DNA of 64,000 bases, from contig CAZWYL010000001.1 of NCBI GenBank assembly GCA_964638225.1, positions 8,742 to 72,741 of the forward strand. The letters are read 5' to 3'. The notes beneath the pieces are model-generated. The model had not been told where the DNA came from. It saw only the letters and a list, made by a program, of their open reading frames with translations, and did not search any database. The stretch is from WJKK01 sp964638225 (GTDB lineage: Bacteria > Patescibacteriota > WWE3 > UBA101185 > UBA10185). Position 1 is the stretch's first letter, and each line of letters opens with the position of its first letter. Made by a program: the position numbers and the translations under genes. This document shows positions 24,917-33,372 of the stretch, one piece after another.

Positions 24917-25843
24917 GTGCAGCCGCCTCAAAAAAAACAAATCACCATTGATAGAGTAGTCATAACCTCATTCATTGTAGATCTCTCAGATGTCATAATC
25001 AGCCTTGCAGGCACATTTCTCACCGGTAGCGTTACTATGCTTTCTCAAACACTAGAAGGTTTTTCTGACCTATTTTCTTCCGGATTTTTGTATTTGGGAA
25101 ACAAACATTCAAAACGTCTTCCTGACAAAAGGCATCCCTATGGATACGGTCGTGAAACTTACTTCTGGGCATTGATGTCCGGTTTAGTAACTTTCAGCAT
25201 TGCAGCAACACTGTCCATTTATTTAGGATATCAAAGATTTATAGAACCCGAAGTAATAGATAGTCTACCTGTGGCACTATTTGCATTGGTTTTCTCATTT
25301 TTTTCTAATGGTTACTCAACTTTTTTAAGCTACAAACGCTTGATGAGAGGTAAAAAAACCGGTCAATTATACAAAACCTTTATAAATTCACCTCTTATTG
25401 AAGTGAAAACTTCATTTATTTTGGACTTGATAGGCACTATAGCCTCAACCTTTAGTTTGACCGCCCTTTTGATATACAAATTTTCCGGAGATTTGAGATT
25501 TGATGGTATTGGAGCCATGGTAACGGGCATCACTCTAGCTTTGCTATCCATTTTTATTTTAGTTGGTGCTAAAGATTTACTTATTGGTAGGTCAGCGCCT
25601 ACTGAAACTTTAGAAAAAATTGAAAAAGCAGTTTTATCATTTGAAAAAGTTAAAACTATTATAGATCTAAGATCCTCGATCCTGGGTTCGAACAAGTTAC
25701 TTATCACTCTTGAGATTAATGTTCAAGACGATTTAACAACTAATGAATTAGAAATACTTATAGATGGAATTGAAGAAAAAATCAAAAAGAATATACATTG
25801 GACGGCTTTAATTCAGGTTGAGTTGGAGGCCTACAAAGTTTAA
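24917..25843 (+). CDS. Cation diffusion facilitator family transporter, altered metal site
   Basis: CDF proteins export divalent metals such as Zn, Fe or Mn in exchange for protons. The 308 residues hold six membrane segments, the hallmark KRHPYGYGRE (72-80) and a C-terminal cytoplasmic domain of about 85 residues. The transport site is unusual: in membrane segment 2 the usual DxxxD is E47-x3-D51, and in segment 5 the usual HxxxD (or DxxxD) reads S166-x3-D170, so one ligand is lost. It may carry another ion or be impaired. The GTG start follows the leaderless rule. The gene lies between tRNA-Pro and a copy of the tRNA 3' end. Confidence 0.8.
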   Translation: MQPPQKKQITIDRVVITSFIVDLSDVIISLAGTFLTGSVTMLSQTLEGFSDLFSSGFLYLGNKHSKRLPDKRHPYGYGRETYFWALMSGLVTFSIAATLSIYLGYQRFIEPEVIDSLPVALFALVFSFFSNGYSTFLSYKRLMRGKKTGQLYKTFINSPLIEVKTSFILDLIGTIASTFSLTALLIYKFSGDLRFDGIGAMVTGITLALLSIFILVGAKDLLIGRSAPTETLEKIEKAVLSFEKVKTIIDLRSSILGSNKLLITLEINVQDDLTTNELEILIDGIEEKIKKNIHWTALIQVELEAYKV

Positions 25844-25850
25844 TAAGAAA

Positions 25851-26009
25851 TTAAAAATCCTTCGGGAAATCCATATAATCTGGAGGAACAGCTTGTAGGA
25901 CAACATTTCCAAGTAATTCCATAACCGTACTGCTCGACCAGAGAAGAGGGGCCTGCGGAGCGGGCGACGATTCACCAGTCACCCCAACCATTTCAGTGAG
26001 CGGGATCTC
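25851..26009 (-). pseudogene. GC-rich coding remnant, resembles C-terminal tail of a class A penicillin-binding protein
   Basis: The frame is open from 26009 and reads EIPLTEMVGVTGESSPAPQA, with a Trp soon after, then ends PPDYMDFPKDF and a stop, 8 bases from the convergent cation-efflux stop. The order GVTG, AP, LW, then an F-P end resembles the tail of PBP1-type transpeptidases. Its first part (about 25930-25990) is far richer in G+C than the surroundings. An ATG at 25991 could give a 46-residue product, but a broken 3' gene end is more likely. The ATG codons coincide with the copy of the tRNA-Pro end. Confidence 0.35.
25975..25992 (+). repeat. Copy of the tRNA-Pro 3' end
   Basis: CCAGTCACCCCAACCATT, 17 of 18 identical to 24840-24857. 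No tRNA 5' half is found upstream, so this is not a second tRNA gene. Confidence 0.5.
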
Positions 26010-26024
26010 CTAAAATGCTTAAAT

Positions 26025-27095
26025 TCAGCTCCTATCCTCTACTAACACCAAAGGTAGAAAAGCCATTAACCAAGTATAATACTGACCAAACAAAACAGGA
26101 TTGAACCCTATAAATATTAAATAAGCAAATGCAGAATACTTCCATAATGTGAGCTTCTTTGTAAAGTAGAGCAAAGCAATAATACAAAAAGAAACAAACA
26201 TCGGTAATCTAGGCAGCATATAAAAAAAGTTATTTTGAAATCTATCCTGATTGTATAAAACAAGAACTTTATCAAATCCCGTACTCAGGGTAGTGGTGTT
26301 AGATTCAGGATCACGAGTCAGATTGTACATTATAGAACTAGTGTAATGTTGGGGAGTTTCAATTATATAAGGTATTGAGGGGCCTAAAATCGGAAGAATC
26401 AATAAAAAAGCATATACAAAGAACCTGCCAAGATAACCTAAAAATTTCTTATTTCTCCAATCACTCCGATTTTCCATAATAGGCAAAAATAATTCCAGTA
26501 AGTAAATAGGAAAAAGAAAAATAGTTAAGTGTTTGATTGCCGTTGCTACTCCAAATAACAAAAAAGAAAGCGCCTTATTTTTTTTAAGGAGAAGTAAAGA
26601 AATAAACAAAACAGCAAGCACATAGGTGTCCTGTTTTAAATCAAAAGCATTATTTAAAGTCCACCGATTAAACATAAAAATCACCATTCCAAGAATACCA
26701 AGCAGTTTACTCTGCTTTCTTAAAAGTAAGTAGATCACTATACCCACTAGAGAGTAGGCAGCAAAAACTAGATATCTCAGACTATCCAGGAACAAAACAA
26801 AACTATAATTAGAAATTCTTGCAATTACAGCCATAAGTTGGAAATATAAGGGGAAAAACCCAGGAACCTTCTCTTGATGCAACATTCGTTCCGGATTAAA
26901 CTCTAAATAAGAATTAACCCCATTCAATACATTGACACCTCTTTGAAAACCTCTATGCACATCTCCACTATCAAAACTGTTTAAGCCGTAGGAGTTATTC
27001 AAAAATAGAATATATCCAATAAAAATAATTAAACCTACGCTAAGAATTTCTACTAAAAGTGTGGTATTTTCTTCATTAATCCATTTTTTCATCAA
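26025..27095 (-). CDS. Multispanning membrane protein, GT-C (family 87-like) glycosyltransferase candidate
   Basis: A 356-residue protein with about nine membrane segments. After the first segment comes an external stretch SGDVHRGFQRGVNVLNG and then PGFFPLYFQLMAV, the arrangement of GT87/DUF2029-type mannosyltransferases, which use polyprenyl-phosphate sugars outside the membrane. Other landmarks are GVATAIKHLTIFLFPIYLLE and FGQYYTWLMAFLPLVL near the end. The catalytic Asp would be in FDSGDVHRG. Its start overlaps the end of the upstream gene by 20 bases, so the two are coupled. Acceptor and sugar cannot be told. Confidence 0.55.
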   Translation of the reverse strand: MMKKWINEENTTLLVEILSVGLIIFIGYILFLNNSYGLNSFDSGDVHRGFQRGVNVLNGVNSYLEFNPERMLHQEKVPGFFPLYFQLMAVIARISNYSFVLFLDSLRYLVFAAYSLVGIVIYLLLRKQSKLLGILGMVIFMFNRWTLNNAFDLKQDTYVLAVLFISLLLLKKNKALSFLLFGVATAIKHLTIFLFPIYLLELFLPIMENRSDWRNKKFLGYLGRFFVYAFLLILPILGPSIPYIIETPQHYTSSIMYNLTRDPESNTTTLSTGFDKVLVLYNQDRFQNNFFYMLPRLPMFVSFCIIALLYFTKKLTLWKYSAFAYLIFIGFNPVLFGQYYTWLMAFLPLVLVEDRS

Positions 27096-27543
27096 TCAAA
27101 TCCTCCATTAAACTTTCAACTTCCAAAATATTATCCTTATTGTAAATCAAAAGATTCTTGTACAAATAAATGTTTCCAGTTAATTCTGAATCCTTGGCAA
27201 GACTCCTCATCCTTTTTAAAGCATCTTCATTGCTGGAATATTCATAAACCTCAACAACATCGCCATTAACTACAATTTTTCTTCCCATCACCCCAAAATC
27301 ATCCGGAGACTTTACATCCACATCTAAATCAGCCGAAATATCATTATCATTGAGAAAGCGTAAAACATAAGTAACACTGGAAAGCTCTTCAGAACTCTTT
27401 GTATTAACATTTAAGGAAAATTTGCTGTCCAATGTTAGGAATTTTTGGTAATTAATAATCCTTTGATTAAAAAACCATAGCAAAGGAAACATCAACAGAA
27501 GAAAAACTATTAATGCTAAATTAAACAGAACTTTACGTGACAT
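27076..27543 (-). CDS. Single-pass membrane protein of unknown function
   Basis: A 155-residue protein with one N-terminal membrane segment (about 6-24, VLFNLALIVFLLLMFPLLW) and an external domain of about 125 residues rich in beta-type sequence (KFSLNVNTKSSEELSSVTYV). No cysteines or known motifs. It overlaps the GT-C gene downstream by 20 bases, which suggests that they act together. A TAAAAT box lies nine bases before the ATG, so the leader would be 2-3 bases. I do not recognise the family. Confidence 0.55.
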   Translation of the reverse strand: MSRKVLFNLALIVFLLLMFPLLWFFNQRIINYQKFLTLDSKFSLNVNTKSSEELSSVTYVLRFLNDNDISADLDVDVKSPDDFGVMGRKIVVNGDVVEVYEYSSNEDALKRMRSLAKDSELTGNIYLYKNLLIYNKDNILEVESLMEDLIDEKMD

Positions 27544-27642
27544 AATTAATCCATTTTATTACAAAAATACCCACACTTAAATAATCCCAACATTTAGTCT
27601 TCAATTCTTAACCTGATAAAGTTCCTGAAAGTAAAATAAAAT

Positions 27643-27960
27643 TTAAGCCTTTTTTGCTTCCTGCTTAGAATCCTCCATCAAACTGCGAACACTTTGAATT
27701 AAGAAATATCCAGCAAAAGAATAAATAATAAGAGCAAACAAAGCCGAAAATTCAATAACAAAGCCTCCTTCCAACTCAGGTGAGGGAAAAATCCCTGCAA
27801 AAGGATTTAAAAGAGGAGCAGTAGTTATATAAACCCAATTCACAAAAGAGACCGAAGGGGCAGCTCCAAAGAGCTTCAATATTATCCTTAAGGATAAAAG
27901 CATTTCCATAACATTCTTTACTAGCCCAATTGTGAATATAAGTATACGCGGAGTTTCCAT
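27643..27960 (-). CDS. YggT family membrane protein
   Basis: A 105-residue protein with two to three membrane segments and the YggT pattern: RIILKLFGA, then NPFAGIFPSPEL before FALIIYSFAGYFLIQ. YggT proteins occur near division and membrane-insertion genes, and their role is unclear (osmotic tolerance and cell division have been proposed). A TGT-TAACCT box ends six bases before the ATG (27967-27975), fitting the leaderless rule. The 242 bases upstream hold the promoter of the next + strand gene and nothing else I can support. Confidence 0.7.
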   Translation of the reverse strand: METPRILIFTIGLVKNVMEMLLSLRIILKLFGAAPSVSFVNWVYITTAPLLNPFAGIFPSPELEGGFVIEFSALFALIIYSFAGYFLIQSVRSLMEDSKQEAKKA

Positions 27961-27966
27961 AGGTAA

Positions 27967-27975
27967 AGGTTAACA
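27967..27975 (-). promoter_or_regulatory. Extended -10 of yggT-like gene (leaderless)
   Basis: TGT-TAACCT on the minus strand, exactly six bases before the ATG at 27960. The hexamer is weaker than the others. Confidence 0.35.
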
Positions 27976-28187
27976 AAGATAACAAGAAGAAGCAAACATG
28001 AACAATCCCAGAACAAAACTAATAAACTAAAATGAAAACATTGAAATTAGAATATAAACCAATAATTGAAAAAAGACTGTATTTGAAAATTCAGGAGATA
28101 ATTCCCCAAAAATTGTAAGGTTTCCGAAAATAGAGTACCCAATGAACTGAAGAAGCATTTAGAGGTTTAATTTGTAATCAGACTTGT

Positions 28188-28196
28188 TGATATAAT
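28188..28196 (+). promoter_or_regulatory. Extended -10 of the GT-C gene at 28203 (leaderless)
   Basis: TGA-TATAAT, six bases before the ATG; no clear -35. Confidence 0.6.
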
Positions 28197-28202
28197 TTTC
28201 TT

Positions 28203-29714
28203 ATGGAAAGAAAAGTGCTGAATTTAACTCTAATAATCTTCCTAAGTTTATACACATCGTTCTTTTATACCCAAAAAATTAACCTCATTTCCGCTGATCT
28301 TGGAAGACATATTCAAAATGGCAAGACAATATCTCAAGAAAAAAAATTTATCTCTAAAAATCTCTACTCCTACACAGAACCCAATCGCGAAACTTTAAAC
28401 CATCATTGGGGAGCAGGTATCATCTTTCATGAAATCCATAAAATCGGAAATTTCAAGGGATTATCCTTATTCTACATTACTATTAATACAATAACCGCTC
28501 TGCTTATTTTCTGGGTTGCCAAAAAGGAAACGTCAATTAAGATGGCTTTTGTTTCTACAGTTCTATCTGTTCCCCTTATCGCTAGTAGAACAGAGATAAG
28601 ACCGGAGGGATTTAGCTACCTTTTCCTAGCTCTGATATTTTTCATCCTTCATAAATTTAGAAACCAGAAAATTAAGTTCAAACCTGCTCTTTTTCTCGTT
28701 ACAACAATTCATCTTATCTGGATAAATTTACATATATTTTTCATCTTTGGATTTTTTATAATCGGGGTTTTTTGGCTTGACGCTGTTATAAATAAGAAAT
28801 CAAAATCTTACCTAAAGCAATTAACCATAATTGGTCTATTAAGCATTCTTGTATCTATAATAAATCCTTATGGAATAAAAAGCTTAGTCGAGCCATTCTT
28901 AATTTTTAGAGAGTATGGATATATGCTCGCCGAAAATCAGTCAATATTTTTTATGCAAAAAAGGTTTCCAAAATTTTTATACATACATTATGAAATACTC
29001 TTACTAATTATTCCTGTAACTATTGTTCTTCTTATCAAAAATAGAAAATTTAAAAACGACTTCATATTTCTTCTTCCCTTGATTATTTTTCTAATATTAG
29101 GTTTTAGAATGATTAGACTTATTCCCTTAGCAGGAATTTTTCTAGTACCGGTTATCGCTAAGGGCCTTAATTCAACTGAGTCTAAAAAAACTGGACAGCT
29201 TATTTTCTTAAGTTCTCTGATACTTGCATTGACAGGCACATTCACTCAAAATTTTTATTATTCCCCATTTGACACGAACACAGGGATAGGTCTTCGCGAA
29301 AATACCAATCAATCCGCAAGATTCTTCAAACAAAATAATTTGAAAGGTCCAATTTTCAATAATTACGACATAGGTGGATATTTGATCTACCATCTCTATC
29401 CAGAACATAAAATTTTTGTAGATAACAGACCAGAAGCCTACAGTATAAATTTCTTTCAGGAGACCTATATAAAGATGCAAGAAGACGAAGAAAAATGGAT
29501 AGAGGAAGATAAAGAGAAAAACTTTCAAACTATATATTTCTATAGACACGATGCAACTCCTTGGGGTCAACCTTTTCTCATAGAAAGAATAAAAGATCCA
29601 GAGTGGGTACCCGTTTTTATAGATACTTATACAATTATCTTGGTCAAGGCCAATAAGCAAAACTTAAAAATAGTTGAAGAATACGAAATTCCAGAGGAAG
29701 TCTTTATTTATTAA
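28203..29714 (+). CDS. Polytopic membrane protein, GT-C-like, with external C-terminal domain
   Basis: A 503-residue protein with about ten membrane segments (up to residue 350) and an external tail of about 130 residues. The first loop has ISADLGRHIQNGK and then NHHWGAGIIFHEI, where GT-C enzymes keep acidic and His residues; the tail starts NNYDIGGYLIYHLYPEH and contains IFVDNRPEAY, a pattern I know from uncharacterised membrane proteins of several phyla. A sugar-transfer role is inferred from the layout only. It is followed by another membrane gene after 50 bases. Confidence 0.5.
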   Translation: MERKVLNLTLIIFLSLYTSFFYTQKINLISADLGRHIQNGKTISQEKKFISKNLYSYTEPNRETLNHHWGAGIIFHEIHKIGNFKGLSLFYITINTITALLIFWVAKKETSIKMAFVSTVLSVPLIASRTEIRPEGFSYLFLALIFFILHKFRNQKIKFKPALFLVTTIHLIWINLHIFFIFGFFIIGVFWLDAVINKKSKSYLKQLTIIGLLSILVSIINPYGIKSLVEPFLIFREYGYMLAENQSIFFMQKRFPKFLYIHYEILLLIIPVTIVLLIKNRKFKNDFIFLLPLIIFLILGFRMIRLIPLAGIFLVPVIAKGLNSTESKKTGQLIFLSSLILALTGTFTQNFYYSPFDTNTGIGLRENTNQSARFFKQNNLKGPIFNNYDIGGYLIYHLYPEHKIFVDNRPEAYSINFFQETYIKMQEDEEKWIEEDKEKNFQTIYFYRHDATPWGQPFLIERIKDPEWVPVFIDTYTIILVKANKQNLKIVEEYEIPEEVFIY

Positions 29715-29742
29715 TTTATATCATAAGAAGAAGCCAAACTTC

Positions 29743-29751
29743 TGCTAAGAT
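29743..29751 (+). promoter_or_regulatory. Extended -10 of the gene at 29765
   Basis: TGC-TAAGAT; the predicted start lies about 7 bases before the ATG, with GAGA as a weak Shine-Dalgarno. Confidence 0.45.
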
Positions 29752-29764
29752 ATAAAAGAGAAAT

Positions 29765-30553
29765 ATGCAACTGCCTAGAATCAGTAGAAAAAGCGAAAAA
29801 AGAAAACATCAACTTTATTTCATCTCTTTATACATCCTATTTGCTAACCTTATAGTATTAATTGCAAAACCTACCTATCTGGGTAATTTATTCATTGTTT
29901 ACGCAATACCAGCTGCAATAACTTTTTCTTGGCTGAAAACTGAGACCAAACAAAAAGTTTTGCTCTTTTCAATCATTTCTATTCTTCTTTTTGCTCCGCC
30001 TATAGAACTGATGGCAAGATTAGCAAACTCATGGGATGTACAAACAAGCTTCCCTAAAATACACGATATCTCTCCCATAGAAAATTTTCTTTACGCATTT
30101 ATCAATTTTATCTTTCCGCTCTCGTTTTATAAATATTTCACAGAACACAACAAGAAAAAACCCTTATCCGAAAATTGGAAAATTATGGTTATTTTATTGA
30201 GTGTCTTTTCTACGGTTGTTCACCTAACCTTTACAATAAACAAGAATTGGATAACCATGCATTATTGGCAAATAGCCGTAATATTCTTGGTAATTCCTGC
30301 GCTAATAATATTTACAAAAAACAAACACATAATCTACAAATCACTGCCTACAACCTTTTTCTTTGCCGGTGTCTTTTTTATCCATGAAATAGTCTCCCTC
30401 GAAGTAGGACACTGGTGGTGGCCTGGAGAATATCTACTTCCTATGACAGTAATGGGAAGAGTCTTTCCAGTAGACGATATAATAATTTGGTATTTCCTTT
30501 CAACTCCAGTACTTATTGGTGGATTCGAATTCTTCTTTGACGATTTTAAATAG
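29765..30553 (+). CDS. Polytopic membrane protein, possibly lycopene-cyclase-domain-like
   Basis: A 262-residue protein with seven or eight membrane segments and hardly any soluble part. The motif GHWWWPGEYLLPMTVMG followed by FPVDDIIIWYFLSTPVLIGG recalls the paired-helix pattern (P-x-E/D-x3-W/F) of the heterodimeric lycopene cyclase domain, also found in many proteins of unknown role. No other carotenoid genes are visible in the window, so this is a weak lead. It ends 1 base before the convergent flavin reductase gene. Confidence 0.4.
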   Translation: MQLPRISRKSEKRKHQLYFISLYILFANLIVLIAKPTYLGNLFIVYAIPAAITFSWLKTETKQKVLLFSIISILLFAPPIELMARLANSWDVQTSFPKIHDISPIENFLYAFINFIFPLSFYKYFTEHNKKKPLSENWKIMVILLSVFSTVVHLTFTINKNWITMHYWQIAVIFLVIPALIIFTKNKHIIYKSLPTTFFFAGVFFIHEIVSLEVGHWWWPGEYLLPMTVMGRVFPVDDIIIWYFLSTPVLIGGFEFFFDDFK

Positions 30554-30554
30554 A

Positions 30555-31235
30555 CTACTTCTCAAAGACTATAGAATCGGCAGAAGCGCCCAATTCATCT
30601 AAATAACCTTTAATATCCTTCACAAAGCTAGGAGGCCCGCATACATAGAAATTCTGAGAAAAGTCTCTTATATTCTCTGAAAGATATTCTTTGTCTATAA
30701 AGGCTCTTTCATACCCGTGGCAGACATCCCTAGGAGTATCAGTTAGAATAAAAGTTACTCGATCACCAAAATAGCCAAGAAATTCCTTTTCTAGAATAAT
30801 GTCCTGCTGCTTCTTGTTGGAAAAGATTAATCTATTACCCTCTAACTCATCTTTTTGCTTCAAATCCCTGAATATCGCTATAAAAGGGGTAATTCCAGCA
30901 CCGCCAGCTATAAAAGTACCTTTACCTTTGTAATTTATTGTTCCCCAAGGCTTGCCTAGAATCAATTCGTCTCCCGCATCAAGTTTGTGTAATTGCTGGG
31001 TGACCCCGTTGTGGGAGGGATAAGACTTAATTGTAAACTCTAAGACTAATTCCTCATTCAGATTAGTGAAGGTAAAAGGCCTCTTTTTCTCCCGCCACTC
31101 TTTCTTTTTTATAGAAACTTCAGTCGCCTGTCCGGGAACAAACTCGTAACCCAAGGGCTTTTCCAAAACAAAACGTTTAACATCATGCGTAACAAACTCG
31201 GTCATTAAAATTTTTACTTCAGTAGTACTTTTCAT
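30555..31235 (-). CDS. FAD/NAD(P)-binding oxidoreductase (ferredoxin reductase-like)
   Basis: A soluble 226-residue flavoprotein reductase. The FAD-binding barrel has KRPFTFTN (the R-x-Y/F-S/T motif), the NAD(P) domain begins GTFIAGGAGITPFIAIFRDL, and the C-terminal YVCGPPSFV is the usual nicotinamide-side motif. There is no 2Fe-2S domain, so electrons would go to a separate partner, not identified here. The start is 4-5 bases after the predicted transcription start from a TTATAT box. It is a stand-alone gene. Confidence 0.78.
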   Translation of the reverse strand: MKSTTEVKILMTEFVTHDVKRFVLEKPLGYEFVPGQATEVSIKKKEWREKKRPFTFTNLNEELVLEFTIKSYPSHNGVTQQLHKLDAGDELILGKPWGTINYKGKGTFIAGGAGITPFIAIFRDLKQKDELEGNRLIFSNKKQQDIILEKEFLGYFGDRVTFILTDTPRDVCHGYERAFIDKEYLSENIRDFSQNFYVCGPPSFVKDIKGYLDELGASADSIVFEK

Positions 31236-31330
31236 ATTATCTTTTGATATAATCCCAACGCTAGCTTTAAATAACTTAGATACATTAATTATATAACACG
31301 AAATGAAATCTTAAAATTAGAAAAATATCC

Positions 31331-31346
31331 TATAATACTTTATAAT
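31331..31346 (+). promoter_or_regulatory. Two tandem TATAAT boxes before the gene at 31356
   Basis: TATAAT at 31331-31336 and again at 31341-31346. The second predicts a 3-base leader. Confidence 0.45.
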
Positions 31347-31355
31347 TAGTCAAAC

Positions 31356-33317
31356 ATGAAAGGCGTAATTTACCTTAACCAAGACAATCCAAAAGATAAA
31401 GCAAAACCAGATGTGGAAGGTGTTGAGAATAACTTAACTGACATCAAAGGAAAAAGAAACATTGACTTAAAAAAAGACTTCTCAAACTCCCAACAAGCTG
31501 AGGCAAAAAAGCCAAAAATAGAAAATAAAGAGAACTCCACTCCGAAAGCTAAAATTAAATATCAACCTGAGAAAGAGGCTTCGCTGCCAAAAAGTACTGT
31601 AAGAAGAAATCCGCTCACTAAGACTCCCGGTGAAAAAACAAAAGAAGAGTCCGCAGATGAAAAGAAAATTGAGCCAAAAAGGGACAAAATCTTCACTGAT
31701 ACAATGGAAGATTTTATTCAAGACTATAAATCCATCTTAAGAGAAGAAAAGTCAACGCCTGAAGATCCCATATATGTGGATGAGATAGCAACAAAAATTG
31801 CCAAAATCTATGAACGTCTTCGCCGAGTCATTGACTGGAAAGAAGAACACTTGGTAAGAAGGACTTCTATAGAAAGGATCTTAAAAAGAAGATTAATATC
31901 GGAAATTTCTGAAACAATAATCCTTCCCGATGTAAAAGCAGAAAACATTGCAAAACCAATTACCTTGGAAATTATTAGGACGGGTTATTTTGAAAATGGG
32001 AAAATTCCGGAAAACAAAATAGACGTAATAAAAAAAATACTCGATAAATATATTTATATTCTAAAAAATAGTCCGTACGCACGGGAGAGTGCCCTAGCAA
32101 TAAAGACAAAAGTACAGTTTTACAATTGGATACTTGAAATAGCGGCCTGTGAAATAGAGGAAACCCTAGACTACCCCCAAAGAGAAAATTATCTAATAGA
32201 ATTTATGACAAATACTATGTACGAAAGAATACGCCTGGTTCCTGAAGATCAATTTGATGAAGAAGATAAGTACATACAAATTTACATAGCTGTTCACAAA
32301 AGCTTGTACCAATTAGATAATCCCGTAATAAACTACCATGTTTTAAATAAGCGTTACCCACTTTACACAGAGAACGACAAAAAATTCATTGAAGAATTTA
32401 CAAAAAATATCGAGAAAATTTGGAAAGACTTAGAAAAAGATTTAAACCATCCAAAAAGAGGGGAATTTCTCCAAATCTGCAAAAAATATGATGCTGCTTA
32501 CTTGTTAATTGGAGATCTAATTAAAAAAATGGAAGAAAAAAATGGGGACACCTTAGAAGAATCATTCAAAAATAAAAAAAGCGTGCTAAATACAGTAGAG
32601 GAAATCTATAACAAAAGATTAGAAACTTTAAAGGGAAGGTTATTTAGAAGTGCATTTTACTCTACTCTGTCTATATTTGTCGCGGGAGCTGTAAGCTTAT
32701 TTATATTTGAATATCCTGTTGCCAAATTTTTCTATGGAGAATTTTCGCCCTTAGCAGTGATAGCAGATATAGGTATCCCCACGGCTCTAATGTTTTTTCT
32801 AGTAAGTATCATCCGCCCTCCCGCAGAAGATAACCTAGAAAGAGCCAAAGAAGAAATTGAGAAGATTATTTATGGAAATAGCAACAGGCAATTTTACACA
32901 ATAAAATTAAATAAAAAAATCAAAAAGTTTCAAAATTTTGTCTTTACTTCTCTTTACCTGTTGGGAGGCGCAGCTTCACTATATTTAATATACTTAGCTT
33001 TTAAAGTAGCGGGAGTACCTCTAACGTCCTTATATATTGACGTAGTAAATGTGGCCGTTGTGGTTTTCGCGGCAACAGCAGTAAGGGAAAAATCCAAAGA
33101 AATAACCATTAAAGAAAGAACTAGTATTTTGGAGTTTTTCTTAGATTTCTTTTCAGTACCCTTAGCAAAAATCGGAAGTTGGCTCGCGTCTAAATGGAAA
33201 GAGTTTAATTTTGTGAGTGTCTTCTTTTCCACGTTAGTTGATACACCTTTTTCCACATTCATAGAATTTTTGGAAGGCTGGAGAAACTTTATTAAAGAAA
33301 AAAGAACTAGACTATAA
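31356..33317 (+). CDS. Large membrane protein of unknown function with charged N-terminal region
   Basis: A 653-residue protein. The first 115 residues are disordered and rich in Lys, Glu and Pro; residues 120-425 are a helical soluble domain without recognisable motif; four hydrophobic segments follow at about 430-455, 465-485, 535-560 and 565-585, and the C-terminus is again amphipathic. It carries no signal peptide, so the long N-terminal part should be cytoplasmic. Neither catalytic motifs nor repeats are seen. It stands alone behind tandem TATAAT boxes. Confidence 0.55.
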   Translation: MKGVIYLNQDNPKDKAKPDVEGVENNLTDIKGKRNIDLKKDFSNSQQAEAKKPKIENKENSTPKAKIKYQPEKEASLPKSTVRRNPLTKTPGEKTKEESADEKKIEPKRDKIFTDTMEDFIQDYKSILREEKSTPEDPIYVDEIATKIAKIYERLRRVIDWKEEHLVRRTSIERILKRRLISEISETIILPDVKAENIAKPITLEIIRTGYFENGKIPENKIDVIKKILDKYIYILKNSPYARESALAIKTKVQFYNWILEIAACEIEETLDYPQRENYLIEFMTNTMYERIRLVPEDQFDEEDKYIQIYIAVHKSLYQLDNPVINYHVLNKRYPLYTENDKKFIEEFTKNIEKIWKDLEKDLNHPKRGEFLQICKKYDAAYLLIGDLIKKMEEKNGDTLEESFKNKKSVLNTVEEIYNKRLETLKGRLFRSAFYSTLSIFVAGAVSLFIFEYPVAKFFYGEFSPLAVIADIGIPTALMFFLVSIIRPPAEDNLERAKEEIEKIIYGNSNRQFYTIKLNKKIKKFQNFVFTSLYLLGGAASLYLIYLAFKVAGVPLTSLYIDVVNVAVVVFAATAVREKSKEITIKERTSILEFFLDFFSVPLAKIGSWLASKWKEFNFVSVFFSTLVDTPFSTFIEFLEGWRNFIKEKRTRL

Positions 33318-33359
33318 ATTTCCTCCTCAAAATTTAATCTAATGTTAATAGTTATTTTG

Positions 33360-33365
33360 TAAAAT
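33360..33365 (+). promoter_or_regulatory. -10 box of the DUF151-like gene (leaderless)
   Basis: TAAAAT seven bases before the ATG at 33373. Confidence 0.45.
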
Positions 33366-33372
33366 AGTTACC

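Noticed and set aside
25900..25990. A second tRNA gene at the CCA-like end near 25990
   Set aside because: No matching acceptor, D or anticodon stem exists upstream; only the 3' part is similar to tRNA-Pro.
28032..28118. 28-codon + strand frame (MKTLKLEYKPIIEKRLYL...) between the YggT-like and GT-C genes
   Set aside because: It looks protein-like but is short, has no Shine-Dalgarno, and only a TAATAA box; not enough to call a gene.
29765..30553. Carotenoid (lycopene) biosynthesis
   Set aside because: Only a vague motif similarity in one membrane protein; no phytoene synthase or desaturase in the window.
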